Positions 36,011 to 48,890 of a stretch of DNA of 64,000 bases are shown here, one piece after another. The notes below the pieces were generated by a model. The model was not told the DNA's origin. It did no database searches and worked only from the letters and a program-made list of their open reading frames with translations. The stretch lies in the NCBI RefSeq assembly GCF_964355755.1, contig NC_092677.1, forward strand, positions 13,230,601 to 13,294,600, given 5' to 3'. Made by a program: the position numbers and the translations under genes. Numbering within the stretch: position 1 is the stretch's first letter; each line of letters begins with the position of its first letter. This DNA comes from Antedon mediterranea (lineage: Eukaryota > Echinodermata > Crinoidea > Comatulida > Antedonidae).

Positions 36011-37007
36011 AATGCTACTTACAAGACTATTACAATAAAAAACACAAGGACATCTTATAAATTTATTAGATTTAAAAGTATTCTGAACATTTAATCTGAA
36101 AATATTGTTAAAAGGTTATCAAATTTAATTACATTATGACCCATAACAATGTATGGTTTTCATGATAAAATTATGAAAAAAAGTGTACTAAAATGAACAT
36201 ACGATAATAAATACTGATTTTATTTCTAGCTTTAAGTATACTCAAAAGAGAAACAAAAAGCATAACTTTAATTTAGTTTAAAATTGGCATATTTTTTTGT
36301 TTGTTTTAATGTTAACAGCAACAAATACAACTTTTAAATTCTGTACATCTCTATATAAACGTATTTTGGTAGTTCAGATAGATAGCCAGGGCATCGAATA
36401 TTTCGCAAAAGCAGCGTAGAAAAATACCTACCTTATAAAATGTTAAAGCAAAAATAATTATGTTGTGCCGAGATATATACTGTCACATCATAATAGTGTA
36501 GCATTTGGTAAGTTTTTTTTTATTTGTTTGATACTAAACTACTTGTTGAAACCTATGGAGTAAGTTATGCTTTCTTATCGTAGCAGTGTACAACACTCCA
36601 TTGGTCTGAACTATGAAAAGATTAGAGGATGTTCTTAAGATACTGAAAATACCTGATCTCTGTCGAAGGTGATTGGTCATATTCGTTCTTCCAGTAAAGA
36701 CTGTTAAGTTATCCTGTATTAAGTAATGGTATAATTGGGAGCAATAAAAAGGTAAAATATACATGTGTTAAAAATAGGTCGCTATGTAATTGTATTGATA
36801 TTTTCTATTTCTATTAAACTTTTGACATGTGTGTTTATCTTTTTCTGTAAGATTAGTAAACAGGTGCTAACAAAGATTTCAATTCTTTGAAGTCTTTATA
36901 AAAATCACAATGAATATATCGATAAGCTTCATCATCATTAGACATAGCGCGTTCTACTATTTTGTGCCTTTTTTTCCCTATTGTCGGCCGGTGTTATTTT
37001 AATTTAC

Positions 37008-37270
37008 CTCCGCCAAGGAGGTATATATGTAATCAATCGCGTGTGTTTGTTTGTCTGTTTGTTTGTCTGTTTGTTTGTCTGTTTGTTAGCAGGATTACTC
37101 AAAAAGTAATTACAAGATCTTTACCAAAATGAATATACAGATAGATTATGGTCAAGGACCATTCCATTAAATTTTAGGACTATGGTTCCAATTCTGGACC
37201 ACTTTTTAGTATACTTTTTAGATCTACTAGTGTTAAAAGATAGAAAGAAAGCCTGCGAGCAGTCTTAAAG
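37008..37270 (+). repeat. Dispersed repeat with CCTCCGCCAAGGAGG start and GTCTGTTTGTTT run
   Basis: Starts with the small hairpin CCTCCGCCAAGGAGG and has a (TGTTTGTC)n run at about 37046-37085. TTAGCAGGATTACTCAAAAA follows. This order is characteristic of a dispersed repeat that I recall from many marine invertebrate genomes. Class unknown and non-coding here. Confidence 0.55.
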
Positions 37271-38035
37271 TAACAAGTAAACTATAATGACATTTTCTCG
37301 AGAACTACTTGTCCAAAAAACTTTATTTTTGTATAAGAGGCAAGAATTATAATTTGTGATTTGTAATTTTAAAACATAATTTGATTTAATGTGCACCCTC
37401 TTTGATGCAAGTAGTTTAAAAAACCTATTTCTTTTCAAATTCACTTGTTTGATTTTTGCGTTGCTGTTCTATTGTTAGTCAACTGAAGCTATTGTTAATT
37501 GAAAGGCTTGTTACATAACCATTACACCAAACTCGCATAAAAATGCTTGTAGTGAAATTAGCCTAAATCTCAAACAGTATTAAGACGCACAAATATATAT
37601 ATATTTTCTTTCGAATAGATCGCATTTTACTTGCCATGTTTACCAATTATAACTGCCCCATAGCACAGGACATCATGTGTTCTGGTTATAGAGGCCATTT
37701 CCAAACATCCACAGTTACTTGGAAGACATGCAAGGAGATACAATACCTGAAGATATTGTGCACCTTAAATTGCCGGTAAATGGAAGCAGTGATTTAGGTT
37801 ATATTTTATTCCAGTTTTTTCACATTTTTTTGTTTGTTTTTAGTTTCTAGGTTTGTATTTTTTATGGCTTTCACAAGCGCCTTGAGCACTTTGTGGACAT
37901 GTGCACTTTATACATCTTTTTATCCTATTTTAGAAACAAGAAGCAAAATCTGGCTCAATCGTCTTATATTGCTACCAAGAGTCGTTGATATAAGTTCAAG
38001 TGAAACACAATATTATATTTCCTTGTTTTAACTAT

Positions 38036-38330
38036 AAATGGGGAAAAGTATTACAAAGGGGGAAAAATGCAACAGAAAAATTTTGGAAAAGAGATGACAT
38101 GGGAAAGATGCTGGAAAACGGGAAATGAAACAGGGAGATGTTTTTTTTTTTAAATTTTATAAAGAGATTGTGTGTTTGTGTGTGGAATAGGCAAGATATA
38201 GGGAAAAAGAAATAAATGAGGAACAGACTTATTATTGAAAAGGTGGAAAAGGAGGATTCGGGAAAATGTAAAGTAGGAATGGAGAGAAATGGGATTTGTG
38301 TAAAGAAGTTATGAAGAGAGTTTTCTGGGA
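38036..38330. repeat. Purine-rich low-complexity tract
   Basis: The + strand is strongly purine-biased over about 290 bases (repeats of GGGAAA, GGAAAA, GAAATG). The 127-codon minus-strand open frame across it is a by-product of this bias. Confidence 0.7.
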
Positions 38331-38760
38331 CAATTTCACCTTTATCAAAGAAAGCCAGCTTTGTAATTGAGATTCCAGTGTACAAGTCATTTTCAAATCT
38401 ATCCCTTAATGACATTTTTTATTATAGGCTACTTTAACTGATTAATTTTATTATGTTATATAACATTAATATAATAAATTGTACACAGTGCATTATGTAC
38501 AAACTAATGCCAATTATTTCATATTTAATTTGATTAAAAAATATATAACAGGTGAACTTCTTTTCCATCAATCAATATATGCGGTACAAGGTCATGATTT
38601 AAAAGATAATATAATAATCAAACATATTGTTCAAAGCAATAAATGAGAGCAACATTATTCAGGAAATCAGTGTTTGAGGGATTAATAATAATTTAAAAAA
38701 ACATAATATATAAATCCAAAGGCAAATTACTGAAGAAAGGACAATGCTGTGGATGTCAGT

Positions 38761-38848
38761 GGCTGGATCTCAATGGATATACAAAAAAAAAAGCGAAAAG
38801 CTAAATCAAAACGATAAAGTAAAACAGCCAGAAAAGTTAACAGAGCTA
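38761..38848 (+). repeat. Retroelement-like fragment, family H copy 2
   Basis: GGATCTCAATGGATATACAA, AGCGAAAAGCTAAATCAAAA and AACAGCCAGAAAAGTTAACA match, inverted, the copy at 47386-47490. Confidence 0.6.
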
Positions 38849-38978
38849 TCAGTGCATATATATATGCCTTTAAAAAAAGCACATCTATAATATAGTCAAT
38901 TAAAAATTTGAAATTACAATAAGAGTTGGCATATTTTACATGGTTCCACCCAGATACTGTACTAGCTAGTAATACAAA

Positions 38979-39050
38979 TTAAAAGCCCTTTTCACACATA
39001 GTTGTGTTAACTCACAAATACTCTACTCTATGTGTGAAAGGGTCTTAAAG
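38979..39050. mobile_element. Mini foldback element, about 70 bp
   Basis: TTAAAAGCCCTTTTCACACA and TGTGTGAAAGGGTCTTAA are inverted copies separated by about 35 bases. It could be a minimal MITE or a palindromic remnant. Confidence 0.55.
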
Positions 39051-39388
39051 CAATGCCCAATATCTGGATTATGTTAAATTATTATTCGTACCTTCAACTC
39101 TTTAAAAACACCAATTTTATATGTTTCTTGGGACCTCTTTCATCTCAGAATTCATGTAATATAAACTGGACGTATGTTGTAAAGGTTGAGATTCGTGTAA
39201 TGTATATATCGTAGAAGTATATCATTATTTGAATAGCTAATTATTGTACTGATGACTTTCATTTGATGTGATTAAAATTTTGTAATTGGCAAACTCAAGT
39301 CTAGGATGAATTTGACAAACATCATACATACAACAATGAAGAGACTATAGAAATCCTAGGTAACATACAATTTGTTTATTCACAGTTT

Positions 39389-39526
39389 AAACCTCTGTCT
39401 ACACAAACTAGTTTGACAAAAAAAGTGTGACGTGCCAAAGTGTGGCAGTGATATGACATCATCATGTCCATATATGGGCACATCACATCTTTTGTCACAT
39501 AAAGTTTGATAGTGTAGATAGAGCTT
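39389..39526. mobile_element. Foldback MITE family A, copy 7
   Basis: Both ends are recognisable, the left one with a small deletion (CTGTCTACACAAACTAGTTT). The core has CCATATATGG. The flanks read TTAA/TTAA-like around the AGCT-type ends. Confidence 0.8.
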
Positions 39527-39944
39527 AATCAATGGAAAACAAACCCACATGAGTACTTTTAAGAGTTTTTTTTTCTTCTATATTTTCCCTTACTCATTCG
39601 TAAACAGTTATCTATCTGTAAATTAAAGGTTTAGGGTTTCGTTGCCTTCAAAAAGCTTAATCACGAGGGACGAATTTGACAACTTTTAACGGAAACAAAA
39701 AGGGAAACTGAAAGACATTCAGAATTTTGAGTAAGACTATCAAGATACATATCGATCAAAATTAAAACATGTCATCTATCCATGTTACATCTAGTGAATC
39801 TTCTCTATCACAGATATTTTCATTCTATGAACAAACATGAAAAAACAAAACAAAAAACATCTAAAGTATTATGTGTCTCTTGTGTGTCTATGTCTGCTCT
39901 TGTTTATCTTACAAACCTATCGAAAATATTACCATTTCCACTTC

Positions 39945-40058
39945 CTCTATAATTTTTGACATTTTATAAAAATAATGCATATTACTTTAATTTAAATTTA
40001 AATCAGGTCATTCCTTGTCTTAAATTAACATTATATGGTTAATTATGATGAAAATATT
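39945..40058 (+). repeat. Dispersed repeat family G, copy 1
   Basis: Shares TAATTTTTGACATTTTATAA, AGGTCATTCCTTGTCTTAAA and ATGGTTAATTATGATGAAAA in order with 55283-55390 (about 75-80% identity by eye). Confidence 0.55.
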
Positions 40059-40728
40059 CAGTTTCAGTATATTTGACTGTGCCTATTCAATTGCAGCAAT
40101 TTGTTTGTTATAATATGGAATTATAATAATTATAAATAATACAATTGTCACTTTTTACTATTTTTTTCTGACGAACAAATAAAATAAATGTCTTTTGAAT
40201 TGAAAATTGAAAATTTTTTTTTACTCAAAAAATGGTAATATCATGTTTGATTTATCTTTTGTAATTTTTTATTTTTTGTAAAGTAACATAAATTTCAGTA
40301 TTTTCGAGAGGGGGAAACTGAGAAAATATATTACATAGTAACAACCAATCAGATAATTGCACAGGCTTCAATATCAATGGCTTTACAAAGGATATGTACA
40401 GAAGATAAATAATGTAAAGGATTTAGTGTATTCTGGCACTTAAAATTAATCCTACAATTAATTAAATTTTGAAGTTCAAGTACTTGACACATTTGTCAAT
40501 TGTTTATTATCTATACATTTTATAAAAGTTTAAATTAAATATAAATTTTATGTAAATAATGTTTCTTAGCCAATGGTGTATTTATTGTAAAATTCCTTTG
40601 GGTACATTTTTTTTTTCAAACTGACAACATTTCTGTAGACATAAGAGGAGACTTTTTTCAATCTCAAGGATATCATGAATTTCAATTCAAATAAAAATAA
40701 TATGACAAGAACTATAATTTAGTATGTA

Positions 40729-40750
40729 TAGTAGTAGTAGTAGTAGTAGT
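40729..40750. repeat. (TAG)n microsatellite
   Basis: Seven uninterrupted GTA/TAG units. Confidence 0.9.
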
Positions 40751-43714
40751 AATATAACTTTGTCTTTGTCATATTATTAATACATTCATACGTTTGTTAC
40801 TGAACTTTGGTGCTCTACTTTAGAACTTTGAAAGCTTAGAAATATTTCATACATCTATGAATTACTTTACTGTACTGTATGTTAAATTTACTCAATAAAA
40901 ATCCTAGAGTATAATTTAGTAATATTTAAAACGTAGTTTATCAAGAAACAAAAAACTACTTCAAAGACATTTGTGATTTTTGATTTTGATACAAAAAAAT
41001 GATTACAATTTTCTATCCAGTAGACAAACATGACTTACTTTCAACGAGTTTTATAGGAGATGCATTGGTACAGTTATGGTATTAACTACTTTATAGATAT
41101 TAACATCATCTCATAAATATGTAAATGATGTAATCGGAATGCAAATGACCGGAACGATTTTTACAAGGTCTTAAGGTTCACAAAAAGGTCAAATGTTATG
41201 AAATGTGACCAGAAAACATTGTACCTTGGGATCACATTTTGTAGAAGTTCCCTAAATATTAACTGCCAGAGAAATTAGTTCTAATGAGAACTGGAAAATC
41301 GACATTCATTTTTTCTATGTACGATCACCGCTTAACATGGCTATACAATGTTATTTTATTCAAACCGGTTTTTGTAAATAATTACAGTAACTCATTGCTG
41401 ATGAGATGTAACTGATATGGTTGAGTGAAGCATCTACTGATAAACAAGTGTTAACATAACGCAACATTCACATCTGTTGAATGATAACAGCCCTTGTGCC
41501 CCGATCAGCCCTTGTGAATGATCGACATGTTTTTTTCTCGCATCAAAAGTTTACTGTCTGCGGTTCAAGGTAAGCATGTGACAGAAGATGAACTATATAA
41601 TGGTCTCCGTCTTCCTGAAAGGCTTTCAATAGAGAATAACCTCTCCATCATGGATGTCAATAAAGAGCCATTGATCATTAGCTTCTTCCAGAACTTGACA
41701 GAGTACCATTGAACATCAAGCGTTGCCTCCTCTCCCATCTCTCAGCTGGTGGCAAGGTTGACTATTTCAAACACAAAGATGGAAGATAAACTGTACTTTT
41801 CTAATGGGTGGAAACTTTTTCATGCATATAATGATGACGTGAGCTGGGTTAAATGTTTCCGGTGGTCGAATCCATCAAAATCAAAGTGAGTGATGATATT
41901 GCATTGCTACAGATGTATTTTAAAGTGTATGACAAGATCATTTAAAACAAACTTCCTAAATATAAACTCACAGATTGTATAGGAAATGTTTTTCTTAATA
42001 ATTAAATCAAAGCACATCGATCAATTGAAGGTATCAAGTTAAAGGGTGATTTTTGCAAATAGTTTTAAAGTGTTGATAGAGTTCCATTAGTATAGCAGTA
42101 TTTTGCTCTACACAACAAGATGATTCTATACATCTTGGAAATGATTTTGTCAATAAAAAGAAGGAAATGTTTTTCTTAATGTTGCAAAAGCGCCCATTAA
42201 TCTTTTGACATTTTCAATAAAGGACAACCACTTCAAAACCAGATACAAAATTCATCAAAAGTGAACATTAGGCTGTGCAATAAATATTATATAGCCATAA
42301 ACACCAAACTTGATTTAAATATTGAATTATTTAAATTATATATAAAAAGTATATCTTTTTAAAATAAACTGAAGAAATACCCTTTAAAAAAAACTTGGCA
42401 TTCCTCTCTGAAATGTTTCCTTTACATTTTAATTTATCTTTTTTAATTATTTATTTAGAACTTTTTGTTATTTCATTTATTGTATTTATCCAATGAAAAG
42501 AAAATCAATAAAATAAGGATATATTGGTTTAAATGGTTATGTGTTTAATCTGTGTAATATCATTAAAAAAAAAACATATTCTGTGTTAATATGTGTCCCG
42601 TCAATATTAACAAAAATAACCTTTAAATTGCGACTTTTGTCGTATGGATATTTTTGTGTATTACCAATCACCACAAACCAATTTCACAGCCAGACAAAAA
42701 ACTAAATAGATAATAATGAAATAAAATACTGTATCCCCTTCTCACCCACCACCCTACAAATGTTAGGTTAGGTATGAAATGCTAAGAAGATTAGCTTTAG
42801 AATACAATTTTGAATTTTCTAGAAACAACAGGTGAAAGGGATCATGGACACATCTGAAGGAAATTTGCTAGTTTCTTCAATATCATTATCATAATTACAT
42901 TATTAATATTGAAATTCATACTTCCTAACTAATTAACTGAATTGAACCATATACTTAGTATCAAAGGCCGCCAAATAGTATACCAAGAAATGCAATAGAT
43001 ATGCTAGATTAAATTACATTCTTGTGGCAAGATACCTACAAGATTTTTATATATTTTTTATTCTATAATGCTAAAATTGTTTTAATAAAATAATAAATGT
43101 GAACACAATTAAGGATAATGAAATCAATTTGTCAAATTCATTGAAATTGGAAAGAAGAAACAAACATCAAGACACTTTTATTTAATCTAAAAATAACAAT
43201 ATTCCAGTTTGCAAACTGCAAGTTTACTTAACTACATACCAACAACATTGTAAAGGTCAACATCAAGGATATAAAATGAAGTTTTGAGGATCCTTTCACT
43301 TCCTATTAATCCCTAATTTACTACCTTACTAACTTTTTTCCACCAATCACAGTCTTTCTTATCTACACATCAACCAATCAGATTAAGTCTAAGCACTAAA
43401 CTGGTTCACTGGTGACCTTATCTCATCCCCAACATAAGTTTGTCAAAACAATTCTTAGGTGATCCCTTAGGCTTTAAGGTAAACATCCCTAGGGACCAAT
43501 TAGGTGGTATGATAACAACTTTAAACTGTAACTTCTCAAACCTTAAGTAGGTGTTAATTACCCATAATTAGTTTGGTATATTGAACTACAACTGAAAATA
43601 AACTACCATTAAAATATAACACCGCATAGACTGACAAGAGAAAACATAGTAAAGCTGTAGATAAGGGTAACAGAAAAATGGAAACTAAAAGTACATTACA
43701 CAAAACAATTCATA

Positions 43715-43861
43715 AAGCTCTTGTCTACACAGTGTGATATGCCCATATATGGACTTGATAATATCATATCACTACCATATTTAAGCATATCATTACCATA
43801 TTTGGGAAGCCTACATAACACTTTTTTTGTCACATAAAATTTGATAGTGTAGACAGAGCTT
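43715..43861. mobile_element. Foldback MITE family A, copy 8
   Basis: AAGCTCTTGTCTACAC on the left, TTGATAGTGTAGACAGAGCTT on the right (positions 43841-43861), immediately bounded by TA on both sides. The core has CCATATATGG and CCATATTTGG. The TA flanks suggest a Tc1/mariner- or Harbinger-type target site. Confidence 0.8.
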
Positions 43862-44139
43862 TACAAGTTAATAGACAAAAAAATGTGTCTTAAAGGGGAC
43901 ACAGAAGTCCGACATGGCAGAAGTCAAGAAAGTAAAAGTAAAAAGTATAGGCTGATCAGGTACATTGTGTATGGAAGGTGATTGGATCCTTTATGAATTA
44001 CAGAGGCTACACTACATTGTCAAAACTGGTTGAGACAAACAAAATAGAAAAAATTATTAAAAGAAATCACCAGAAAAAGAAATACCATGTTCAAATTGTT
44101 AATGAAATGGAGTTTGGAATTATAGAATACTAGAAAAGC

Positions 44140-44201
44140 TTCTTTTCGAGATAGTATGGGCAATTCTTTTCGAGATAGTATGGGCAATTCTGTTTGCGAT
44201 A
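44140..44201 (+). repeat. Tandem repeat, 24-bp unit
   Basis: Two identical 24-base units beginning TTCTTTTCGAGATAGTATGG, followed by a diverged third (TTCTGTTTGCGATAG). Confidence 0.85.
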
Positions 44202-44257
44202 GACTGTCAGTGTCAAAGGAATGGAAAAGTGTATTATATATATATCAATATATCTTA

Positions 44258-44467
44258 GGCCCCTTTTCTGCTGCCAATCCCAAATATACCGTATAAATAT
44301 ACCGTGTATATATACCGTATATGAAATTCGTGCACCGTTTTTCGGTATATATACCGCATATATATACGGTATATTTTTTATGGGACCCGTTTCTGCTGCC
44401 AAAAAATATACCGTATATAAAATATACCGTATATATACGATATATTTTTGGCAGCAGAAACGGGGCC
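44258..44467. mobile_element. Foldback element family D with ATACCGTATA arrays
   Basis: Ends GGCCCCTTTTCTGCTGCCAA and TTGGCAGCAGAAACGGGGCC are inverted. The whole interior is built from repeats of the near-palindromes TATACCGTATA and TATATACCG. The overlapping open frames on both strands (up to 108 codons, rich in Tyr/Ile) come from this array and are not genes. Confidence 0.8.
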
Positions 44468-44879
44468 ATATTCAACCCTTAGTTACCTCAACAATCAAGC
44501 CCCATATAATTATTTTACAGTTCATTGTTTTTCAAACAGTAATTTGATTGCATCTTGTATCTTCTTCTTGTCTGCTTCATTGAAAAATAATATGTAAAAT
44601 TGGTAGAGAATTTAACAAATTTACAGCATCAATTTTAAAAACAAGCTACAAATGTTTTTTTTGCAAAAGTATTAATTTCGAAAAGAAGCCCACCTTGAAA
44701 TAGAGGCCTGTGGTTCTCTTTTCAAGGTTTTACAGTAATTTTAATAAGTATTTTTAATGCCTCTCTTTAAACTTTTATTTCATTCTAAATTACAATGTAT
44801 GTTCCACCTTTATTTCACTTCATATTGACATCTATCAAAGATTTATTACTGACCTATGCGTGTTGCTTACATCTTAGAA

Positions 44880-45180
44880 AATATATTGTGTCACTCAAAC
44901 ACCTCGTTGACTGACAGAATGCCAAGTATATTATGTCCATATATAGTCTTTAGCACGAATGACTGACATTGATGAGATTATGGTGAGGATGTGTCCATCA
45001 ATAGCTAGTCCTTGTTAGAAAATGGATGAAGTGTGAGGACATTGAGTATTTGGCACCATGTCTGCTACCGATTGTTCTTTGATCTATGACTCAATCTCCT
45101 GCATTCCAATCAATGGCGCGATAACAGATTGTTTGCGACAAAACATGTTAAAAAATCTCTTCTCGTCAACGCATCATTCA
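44880..45180. promoter_or_regulatory. Candidate distal regulatory block
   Basis: Roughly 300 bases of higher-complexity sequence including ATTGATGAGATTATGG, GATCTATGACTCAATC and CAATGGCGCGATAACAGATT words, which resemble homeodomain- and bHLH/AP-1-type sites. There is no coding frame and no repeat match. Regulatory role is inference. Confidence 0.25.
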
Positions 45181-46075
45181 ATAAGTCCGTAACTTACTCA
45201 TCAAAGATTGTATTTAAGACTAAACAACTTAATTTTTTATTCTTCAAAAGAAAATTTGTCTGTGCAGTATAAAAACTACAAACATGTTGAGCTATCTGCC
45301 TGATGTTTACAGGAAAGTTGAGATTACAAACGTCAAAACACATTAAAATACTGAAAAAAATGTAAATTCAATAATGTATTTATGAAGCCTAATATTGAAA
45401 ATTTAAAACATATAGAATTTTATAAAATTACAACTACTGCAGACGCTGGATGGTATGGGTCTGTTTCTAATGTTTATTGAAAAATAGATTAAAATTGCTT
45501 TGATGAAATTATCCTTTTCTTATTGGCACAGAGAATGCGTGTAGTCGACCATGCCGAAAACAAACTTTATATCAGAAACACAGACGTTTCAATCCCCAAT
45601 TCGGCAACATTATTCACGATATCACCTTAAACACTTTGGTTTCAATCAAGGACTTTCGAAAGTTGGAAAACCTCTCGAAAAAATCTTTAAAAGCAGAGGC
45701 TGATATAAACTACTACTAAAAACAAAACTTAAGAAGTCTATGTAGAAGATACCTTCTGTTCTCCCACAGGGCATACAGTGTCACATCATGTGTAAAAGAG
45801 CAATATAAAAGCTGTTTTCCTTCTCAGTTTTTCAAAATGTCAAAATTGTTTAGCGTCAACAAGACCTAATTAACCTAATAAAAAGTGTTAGAAGTAGCGA
45901 GAAAAACTGCAGAGCAAAAAATGGGGAAAAAGTAATGGAATAATAACTAGTAAACTTTTATCAATTTTAACCAATCAATGAGAATGAAAAATGTTGAGAA
46001 GTATTCCTTTTTTGTTGTAGGAAACCCCCAACATTGTGTTTATATAGTGGCTATGGATTCACCCCTTTTATTTAG

Positions 46076-46383
46076 TAATAATAATAATAATAGTTCATTT
46101 TTATATAGCGCTCTACAAGCAAACTTCTCTAAGCGCTGAACATTTACCCCAGTCATTTTTTGGATCAAACACGTATGTAAACATACTCCTATAATGCAGC
46201 TAGTAATCAGCGCAAAGTTGTGTCTTGATCTAACCGGGTACCCATTTATACACCTCGGTGGAGAGAGGCAAACGTAAGTAAAGTATCTTGCCTAAGGATA
46301 CAAGCAATTCAGCAAGAGTTGGGTTTCGAACCTTGATCTCTTGAACGGGCATGGTCCAACCACCCTCTTAAATTTGCGCCATA
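46076..46383 (-). mobile_element. tRNA-derived SINE with TATATAGCGC-type tail
   Basis: On the minus strand the head has a B box, AAGGTTCGAAACCCAA (about 46320-46335), below a degraded A box. Then come GCCTCTCTCCACCGAGG, TATAAATGGGTACCC and TTGATCCAAAAAATGACTGG, next the AGCGCTT/GAGCGCTATATAAA block, and finally a (TTA)n tail ending at 46076. This order is that of a SINE type widespread in marine animals. The open frame at 46309-46515 on the minus strand is part of it and adjacent sequence. Confidence 0.7.
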
Positions 46384-46799
46384 TTCAAGAGTTGATGTAA
46401 TTATCAAGAGGGGCTTATAGGCATAGCCTAGCCTCGACTCCGGACCCAGCATTGCTGAGCTCCGGAAACAAGTAAACAAGTAAAGTAGTCCAACGTCCGA
46501 CACACTGCACCACACGTGATCTGAAGATCAGAGTATTACAAAAGGTAAATATCTAATTGATGTCAATCATGCATTATAGTAGTTTATTTTATAAATAATT
46601 CTCTAGAATTCTTTATTTTTGGTTATTCAGAAACTGGACGTTTTCAAATTATGGCATGTTGAAATAAAATGTAATTAATAAGTGAAGAATAATGTTTTGA
46701 AAACATACAACCATTTCAATTTCAAAAGATTGTCTAAAATGCAAGAACAACCAGCAATCCAGAAACAACTTTGATAATTATCATACACATTGAATTTTA

Positions 46800-47031
46800 T
46801 AGAGGGCCCAGTTACGATCAGTGGCTGTGATGTACTACACGTCTTGAAAGATGTACTAGGTTCTTTAAAAAGTGCACATGAGCTAGATGTGTACACTGAA
46901 CTGGTTTATAGTCCGTATCCGCGAAGACTTGTACCACCAGAACCATATAGCGAGTGAGCCTCGAACTCTTGCCAATGTTATGGCTTTGTAATTACGGTCC
47001 CACTGTCTAAACCGCTCGGTCACTCACTTGC
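46800..47031 (-). mobile_element. tRNA-type SINE family S1, near-complete copy
   Basis: Read on the minus strand, GTGAGTGACCGAGCGGTTTA (A box), then AGAGTTCGAGGCTCACTC (B box), then the body blocks TGGTTCTGGTGGTAC, ACTATAAACC, GAACCTAGTACATCTTTCAA and GGGCCCTC. All are shared with 57268-57576. The tail is missing or eroded. Confidence 0.75.
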
Positions 47032-47385
47032 TATATGACATGACCATATAAACTAAAATTGCTAAAATATCATAATCTGAGCAGACTTGAGGAGGATATA
47101 AAGACAGATAAGGATGAATGGGTTTGATTTTAGCAAAAGGTTTAACATTTACCAAGCATTCGATACTTATCCAAGCAAGCCCCAGGTGTGAAGAAGAGAG
47201 GAAATTGGAAATATTACATGTTTTGACAATGTTTAATATCCATTGACATCTAAATGTTATTCTATGATGTTAATAACAGGGGACAGGTTAACACCTAATC
47301 TTTACTGGTTTTAGTTAGTTAGTTAGTCTTTAGTCAATAATTGTGATTCATATTAACCAACAAACAAGTTGAAAACAAACCCAAA

Positions 47386-47490
47386 AGCTCTGCTAACTTT
47401 TCTGGCTGTTTTACTTTATCGTTTTGATTTAGCTTTTCGCTTTGTTTTTGTATTTTAATTGAGAGCTTTCGGGCAACATTTCATCAGTGC
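47386..47490 (-). repeat. Retroelement-like fragment, family H copy 3
   Basis: The minus strand reads GCACTGATGAAATGTTGCCC-GAAAGCTC at one end, then blocks matching 38761-38848, then CAGCCAGAAAAGTTAGCAGA. The CTGATGAA...CGAAAGC end is typical of several retroelement 3' regions. The element class cannot be settled from this fragment. Confidence 0.55.
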
Positions 47491-48389
47491 AAGTGAAGGA
47501 ATTCGGATAAAGTCATAGCATAAGAACTAGCAAGTGCTGCCTGGGTGTACAGGAATATATATATATATCAATATGTAATGTAAATGTTATATAAATCTAT
47601 GAACTATAAATAAAATAACACTATGTAAAATAAAAATAATTGAAAACGTGAAACAGTGGACAAACAATAGAACAAATTCATAGTGCAACAGAAAAAGTAC
47701 CTGAAGTAGTCTGCTCCGACACACTTGTTTAAAATAGACAAGTCAATTTTTCAACTCATGAAATATTCGCACCATCCAACTCATAAACATTCCTTATTTG
47801 TATATTAAAACAACTATGTAATCTTGCCATTTACTCTGTTGATTATTTTTCGCCAACCATAAATAGTGCAATAACCTATAACTATTCATTTTTTTGTCTA
47901 GTCCTATAATAAATTACTGTACAATAAACATAGACATAAATAAAATTGACATAATAAAACAGATTCTTATTTCTATATATCTTTATGCATTGTTTTACAT
48001 TATTATTGAAACGTGCGTAAATATACTCAAATCTTATAAATATAAACAGACTGGTATATATAAACCAGACGTCATTAATATTTAATAAAAAATTATTAGG
48101 TCTAATTCAGATACAGTAAAATGAAAGTATGTCTAGAAATAATTGTAGCGTCTTTAATATTGGTTTATTATCTAGTCTATTTTTTCATTGTCAATTTTTC
48201 ATTTGTCAATCATATTTTGAATGAACAATATGGATGTTATATAATATACTATGATGAATACGTAGAAAAAAAGAATTAAAAATATAATAATAATACCTTC
48301 TCATTACAACAGAAAGAATTTTCAGATTTTATTTATTTTTTTCCTTCATTGTTTTTACAAATATCAGTTGACCAAGACCATCTCAAAAC

Positions 48390-48620
48390 TCTACTGAGAG
48401 TATCTAAGGTATTTATTCTGGTCCTCAAGCTTAACTGGAGATTCGGATAAGGCCCTCTAAGGACCTACGACAGATCAGCACACCGGGAGACGATCCCCTA
48501 CTCTTTTTGAATAGTGTACCAAGTTTTTCAACATGTACTATGTAGACCAACGGCTTTTCAAATTTATCCCATCCAAGGGATAAGATGCAATGGAAGAGTA
48601 AATATCATACAATCAGTATG
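48390..48620 (+). repeat. Probable dispersed repeat with ACCGGGAGACGATCCCC block
   Basis: GATCAGCACACCGGGAGACG, CCCTACTCTTTTTGAATAGT and ACCAACGGCTTTTCAAATTT follow in the order I recall from dispersed repeats in marine invertebrate genomes. It is single copy in this window, so assignment rests on recollection. It is not protein-coding. Confidence 0.35.
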
Positions 48621-48737
48621 GTAGAAATAAGCTGGAACCCATGCCTATCACATTCTAGTTATTATCAATCTCTGGTATATGCAGCACCCATGCAAAATTA
48701 TTAGATGGTTGTCAATCCAGAACATAACAAGGCCCAA

Positions 48738-48890
48738 TGTTAAAGATATATCGTCACCCTGAAAAATAATTGTTTACATTTTTGTATTGTCAGTTATTCA
48801 CTTTGACCAAAAATTGGATGATAAAATTTAACTAAACTAAAGCAAAAAAATTGTCAAATTGACTTACAGTCAATGGGTTTTTGGTTGAAT
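48738..48890 (-). repeat. Dispersed repeat family F, copy 3 (inverted)
   Basis: Begins TTAAAGATATATCGTCACCC like the start of 32741. It ends with TCAATGGGTTTTTGGTTGAA, the reverse complement of the TTCAACCAAAAACCCATTGG block of copy 2. Confidence 0.6.

Noticed and set aside
38032-38415. 127-codon open frame on the minus strand
   Set aside because: It lies across a purine-rich tract and encodes Phe/Ser/Leu runs. It is a composition artefact.
41518-41712. 64-codon frame with a plausible-looking peptide (KHVTEDELYNGLRLPERL)
   Set aside because: Not recognised, no supporting exons found, and the sequence around it is diverged. It could be a retroposed gene fragment, but nothing supports a call.
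44130-44547. Overlapping open frames of 76-108 codons on both strands
   Set aside because: They are produced by the ATACCGTATA array of the foldback element, so the Tyr-Ile-rich repeats are not proteins.
47461-47490. Possible hammerhead ribozyme core (CTGATGA...GAAA) on the minus strand
   Set aside because: The ten bases between CTGATGA and GAAA cannot form stem II, and no stem I/III closure is visible. The similarity is limited to the core words.
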